Assembly (NCBI GenBank): GCA_002404375.1
Contig: DHJO01000197.1
Location: 1,410-11,006, forward strand
Direction: 5' to 3'
DNA length: 9,597 nt
Source: Gemmatimonadales bacterium UBA4718
Lineage (GTDB): Bacteria > Gemmatimonadota > Gemmatimonadetes > Gemmatimonadales > Gemmatimonadaceae
Shown here: piece after piece, positions 6,916 through 9,597 of the stretch
Layout of the letters: the number at the start of each line of letters is the position of its first letter
Numbering within the stretch: the first letter of the stretch is position 1
Translations under genes and position numbers: made by a program
The notes under the pieces: model-generated
Told to the model about the DNA's origin: nothing
Database searches by the model: none
The model's input: only the letters and a program-made list of their open reading frames with translations

Positions 6916-7954
6916 CCGCGGTGCTCAGGTGACAACGCGCGCTTCGATATGGGCTCTCGCATTGCTGTCCCTCGGCGCGGCCACAGTCGCGCTGCTTGCC
7001 GCTCGGAGTCACCTGGGCGAAGCCCATGTGGCGCTCGTGTTTCTGCTGGTAGTTCTCGGCGCGAGCGCTGCAGGGGGCCGGATTGTCGGGATGACCACCG
7101 CCCTCGCCGCATTTCTTGCCTTCGATTGGTTTTTCCTGCCGCCGTACAACACACTGCTCGTGCGAAACCCGTTCGATTGGCTCGTGCTTTTCGTCTTCCT
7201 CGTTACCAGTGTCGTGGCTGCGCAGCTCCTTTACCGCGCAAGATCGGAGCGGGCCGCGGTCGAGCGCGCGGAAGCGCTTCGGGAAGCCGACAAACTGAAG
7301 GACGCTCTGCTCGCCTCGCTCTCGCACGATTTGCGCACGCCACTGACGACGATCAAAGCGCTCGCTCACGAGCTGCAACCACTCGGCGACGAGCGCACGT
7401 TCATCATCGAGGAGCAGGCTGACCGGCTCAATCGTCTCGTCACCGATCTGCTGGAGGTCGCGCGCCTGGAGGGCGGAGCTCTGCCGCTCGACATCCAGAT
7501 CAACGCCGCCGACGACCTTCTCGGCGCCGTGGTTCAGCAGGTTTCTGGCAGACCGGACCAGGACCGGTTAAAAGTTTCCCTCGACGATCCCGCGACTCTC
7601 TCGTTTGGGCGATTCGACTTCGTTCACTCCCTGCGGATCATTGGAAACCTCGTGGACAACGCCTTCAAGTACGCTCCGCCAGGCACTCCCATCGAGGTTA
7701 CGGGCGGCGTCAATGGTGATGCTCTTATCTTCCGCGTTTGCGATCACGGGAATGGAATCGCGGCCGCCGAGCGGGACGGCATGTTCACGCCATTTTATCG
7801 GTCGCCATTGAGATCGTCGGGTGCGCAGTCGGGCGGCCTCGGCCTTTCGATCGCCCGTCGGTTGGCGGAGGCGCAGGAGGGCACTCTGACTTATGCCGAC
7901 CGCGACGGAGGAGGAGCGATTTTCGAGCTTAGACTTCCGGCGGCAACGCCATAG
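6899..7954 (+). CDS. kdpD: Short KdpD-like sensor histidine kinase (DUF4118 + HisKA + HATPase)
   Basis: The product is 351 residues, far shorter than E. coli KdpD (about 890). Four hydrophobic segments at about 17-36, 43-58, 62-80 and 92-111, with FDWFFLPPYNTL between the third and fourth, match the KdpD membrane module (DUF4118). A short charged linker leads straight to the HisKA domain with phospho-acceptor H143 in SLSHDLRTPLTT. The ATPase domain shows the N box NLVDNAFKYAP (N254), the D-x-G-x-G box CDHGNGIA (282-288) and GGLGLSIAR (312-320). All key catalytic residues are present. The N-terminal KdpD sensor, the universal-stress-protein domain and the GAF domain are absent. The start is uncertain: TTG 6899 overlaps the regulator by 17 bases, while GTG 6929 in the same frame starts 13 bases after its stop. 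The pair forms one operon. Confidence 0.88.
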   Translation: MPRLSNRGAQVTTRASIWALALLSLGAATVALLAARSHLGEAHVALVFLLVVLGASAAGGRIVGMTTALAAFLAFDWFFLPPYNTLLVRNPFDWLVLFVFLVTSVVAAQLLYRARSERAAVERAEALREADKLKDALLASLSHDLRTPLTTIKALAHELQPLGDERTFIIEEQADRLNRLVTDLLEVARLEGGALPLDIQINAADDLLGAVVQQVSGRPDQDRLKVSLDDPATLSFGRFDFVHSLRIIGNLVDNAFKYAPPGTPIEVTGGVNGDALIFRVCDHGNGIAAAERDGMFTPFYRSPLRSSGAQSGGLGLSIARRLAEAQEGTLTYADRDGGGAIFELRLPAATP

Positions 7955-7997
7955 CGCTAACCTGACGACCCCACGCCTCCTGAATCTTTTCACTCAC

Positions 7998-9597
7998 ATG
8001 CAAAAATTCCGGTCGTTCCTGCTCCTGCTGATCGCACCACACCTCGCCGCGCAAACACCCGCCAGGTTTGATTTCTCCATCAAGAACATCATGCGCGGCC
8101 CAGAGCTCTACGGCCGGCAGCCCGACAACGTCCACTGGAGCGCCGACAGCAAGTGGATCTATTTCACCTGGCTCGAGCCCGGCACCGATTGGCGTGAGCG
8201 GCCAAAACAGTTCCGCGTGCGCGCGGTCCCCGGTGCAAAGCCGGAGCGCGTCTCGATTCAGCAGGCAGACTCGACGGGATTTCGATTCGCTGAGAGCGAG
8301 CTCTCCCACAATGGCCGATATTCCGCAGTCGCGTTCAACGGCGATCTCTACATCAACGATCTCACCGCCGGCACGACAAGACGCCTCACCCAGACGGTGG
8401 AACCCGAGAGCAATCCGCACTTCTCGGCGAACGACAGAGAGATCTACTTCGTGCGGAACAACAACGTCTATTCGCTTGATCTCACCAGCGGATTTCTGCG
8501 GCAGGTGACGGACATCCGTCAGGGCCCACAGCCAGTCACCGACTCGGCAAAGGCCGTTGGCCAGCGAGGGAGACTCGAGCAGCAGCAGCGCGATCTCTTC
8601 GAATCGGTCCGCGACCGCATCCGCGCCGACAGTACCGCGCGCGCAGAGCGGCTGCAGCGCGATTCATTGACGCTCAAGCCCGTCTACCTGCAGGCAGGTG
8701 AGCAGGTCTCGGATTTCTCCATCGCGCCGACCGGTACTTCGCTGCTCATTGTTACTCGCACTCCGAGTACCGGTACGCGCACGACGGACATTCCGGAGTA
8801 CGTCACCAGAAGCGGGTACACCGAGGAGCTGCGAGTACGCACCAAAGTCGGCGACGCGGAGCAGAAGGGGCGGGTCGCCCTCATCACACTGCCCGGCGCG
8901 GCACTCACCTGGCTCAAGCCGTTTTCGTCGGATACCACCACCGGGGCGTACAATCTGCTCGGCTGGAACGACACCGGTACACGCGGTCTGATCTACGCCT
9001 TCAGCGGAGACAACAAGTCGCGTCTGCTGGAAACGGTCGACCCCACCGGAAAAATCGCGGCGCTCGAGACGGCCCGCGACACGGCCTGGATCGGTGGTCC
9101 GTGCACCGATTGTGGAGGCTGGTACGACCACGGTCGCAGGATCTGGTACGTATCCGAAGCGGATGGATTCTCCCATCTGTATACGATCGCGCCCGATGGA
9201 AGCGGCAGGCAGCAGCTGACGAAGGGCAGGTGGGAAGTACGCGACGTTGCGCTTTCGCCCGACCAGCGGTGGTTCTATCTCCAGACGAACGAGGTCTCGC
9301 CGTTCGAGCAGCATCTCTATCGAATGTCCGCGGCCGGCGGCGCGTTGGAGAAAATCACCAGCAAATCCGGAAAGCACACAGCAGTCGTGTCTCCGGACGG
9401 GCAGCTCGTTGCCGACGTGTACTCGTATGTGAACCGTCCGCCCGACCTCTTCCTGCTGCGCGATCGGTCTGGCGCGGAGATGGCGCAGCTCACCGTATCA
9501 CCGAGCGCGGAATGGCTGTCGTTTCCCTGGATCGTCCCTGAGCTCGTGATGATTCCGGCCTCAGACGGCGTCCAGGTCCCGGCCCACATATACAAGC
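7998..9597 (+). CDS. S9 family (DPP-IV-like) exported peptidase, propeller part, truncated by window edge
   Basis: The frame is open from ATG 7998 to the end of the window (533 codons). Residues 1-18 are a signal peptide (MQKFRSFLLLLIAPHLAA, likely cut before Q19), so the enzyme acts in the periplasm or outside. The rest is the N-terminal beta-propeller of dipeptidyl-peptidase IV-like serine peptidases, with repeated blade motifs such as VHWSADSKWIYF, PHFSANDREIYF, RIWYVSEADGFSHLYTI (about 381-397) and VALSPDQRWFYL. The helical, charged segment at about 186-226 and the EYVTRSGYTEELR stretch (267-279) are features I associate with bacterial S9 members. The Ser-Asp-His catalytic domain should follow beyond the edge and is not seen. 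C369 and C372 could form a disulfide. The gene starts 43 bases after the kinase; whether it shares its transcript is unclear, and its function does not suggest a link to potassium. Confidence 0.87.
   Translation, partial: MQKFRSFLLLLIAPHLAAQTPARFDFSIKNIMRGPELYGRQPDNVHWSADSKWIYFTWLEPGTDWRERPKQFRVRAVPGAKPERVSIQQADSTGFRFAESELSHNGRYSAVAFNGDLYINDLTAGTTRRLTQTVEPESNPHFSANDREIYFVRNNNVYSLDLTSGFLRQVTDIRQGPQPVTDSAKAVGQRGRLEQQQRDLFESVRDRIRADSTARAERLQRDSLTLKPVYLQAGEQVSDFSIAPTGTSLLIVTRTPSTGTRTTDIPEYVTRSGYTEELRVRTKVGDAEQKGRVALITLPGAALTWLKPFSSDTTTGAYNLLGWNDTGTRGLIYAFSGDNKSRLLETVDPTGKIAALETARDTAWIGGPCTDCGGWYDHGRRIWYVSEADGFSHLYTIAPDGSGRQQLTKGRWEVRDVALSPDQRWFYLQTNEVSPFEQHLYRMSAAGGALEKITSKSGKHTAVVSPDGQLVADVYSYVNRPPDLFLLRDRSGAEMAQLTVSPSAEWLSFPWIVPELVMIPASDGVQVPAHIYK

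Noticed and set aside
8664..9377. 237-codon minus-strand open frame
   Set aside because: It is antisense to the S9 peptidase frame, which is continuous from 7998 and has clear propeller motifs and a signal peptide.

Overview
This is a GC-rich bacterial chromosomal window, with no phage, insertion sequence, CRISPR or RNA gene seen. The gene content is two lipoproteins, a CstA carbon-starvation transporter, APC/KUP-type permeases, a Kdp-type two-component system and an S9 exopeptidase with a typical N-terminal propeller. This would fit a soil or freshwater Gram-negative such as Gemmatimonadota, but that is a guess from gene types and composition; no marker gene is present.

Layout from left to right. 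(1) On the minus strand, a lipoprotein of unknown function (271-906) lies just upstream of a calcineurin-like metallophosphoesterase that runs off the left edge (1-242). (2) Divergent to these is a full-length cstA (978-3041, plus). (3) Convergent to cstA is a 666-residue KimA-like potassium permease (3082-5082, minus). It has a 12-helix-type membrane part, every K+-site residue I could map from KimA, and a C-terminal cytosolic domain. (4) Region 5083-6219 mixes regulatory DNA and gene fossils. It holds a triple 11-bp direct repeat upstream of the permease, a frameshifted tail of a second cstA, a small lipoprotein gene, a 65-codon N-terminal stub of a second KimA-type permease, and a promoter with a double 11-bp repeat. 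(5) A KdpE-like response regulator (6220-6915) and an overlapping short KdpD-like histidine kinase (6899-7954) follow. (6) An S9 (DPP-IV-like) peptidase with a signal peptide (7998 onward) runs off the right edge.

The central story is a potassium-uptake module. A KdpDE-type two-component system sits beside a KimA-like permease, and no kdpFABC pump is in view. Both the regulator promoter and the permease promoter carry the same ACAAAG motif, repeated every 11 bp, in the same orientation relative to the gene. An 11-bp direct repeat is the typical layout of an OmpR/PhoB-family binding site. I infer that this regulator controls its own operon and the KimA-like permease. The kinase lacks the N-terminal KdpD sensor and universal-stress-protein domains, so its signal input must differ from that of E. 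coli KdpD. The fragments of a second cstA and a second permease suggest that a second, older cstA-permease pair once stood here and was eroded around the lipoprotein gene. The cstA tail still forms an open 62-codon frame with a strong ribosome binding site.
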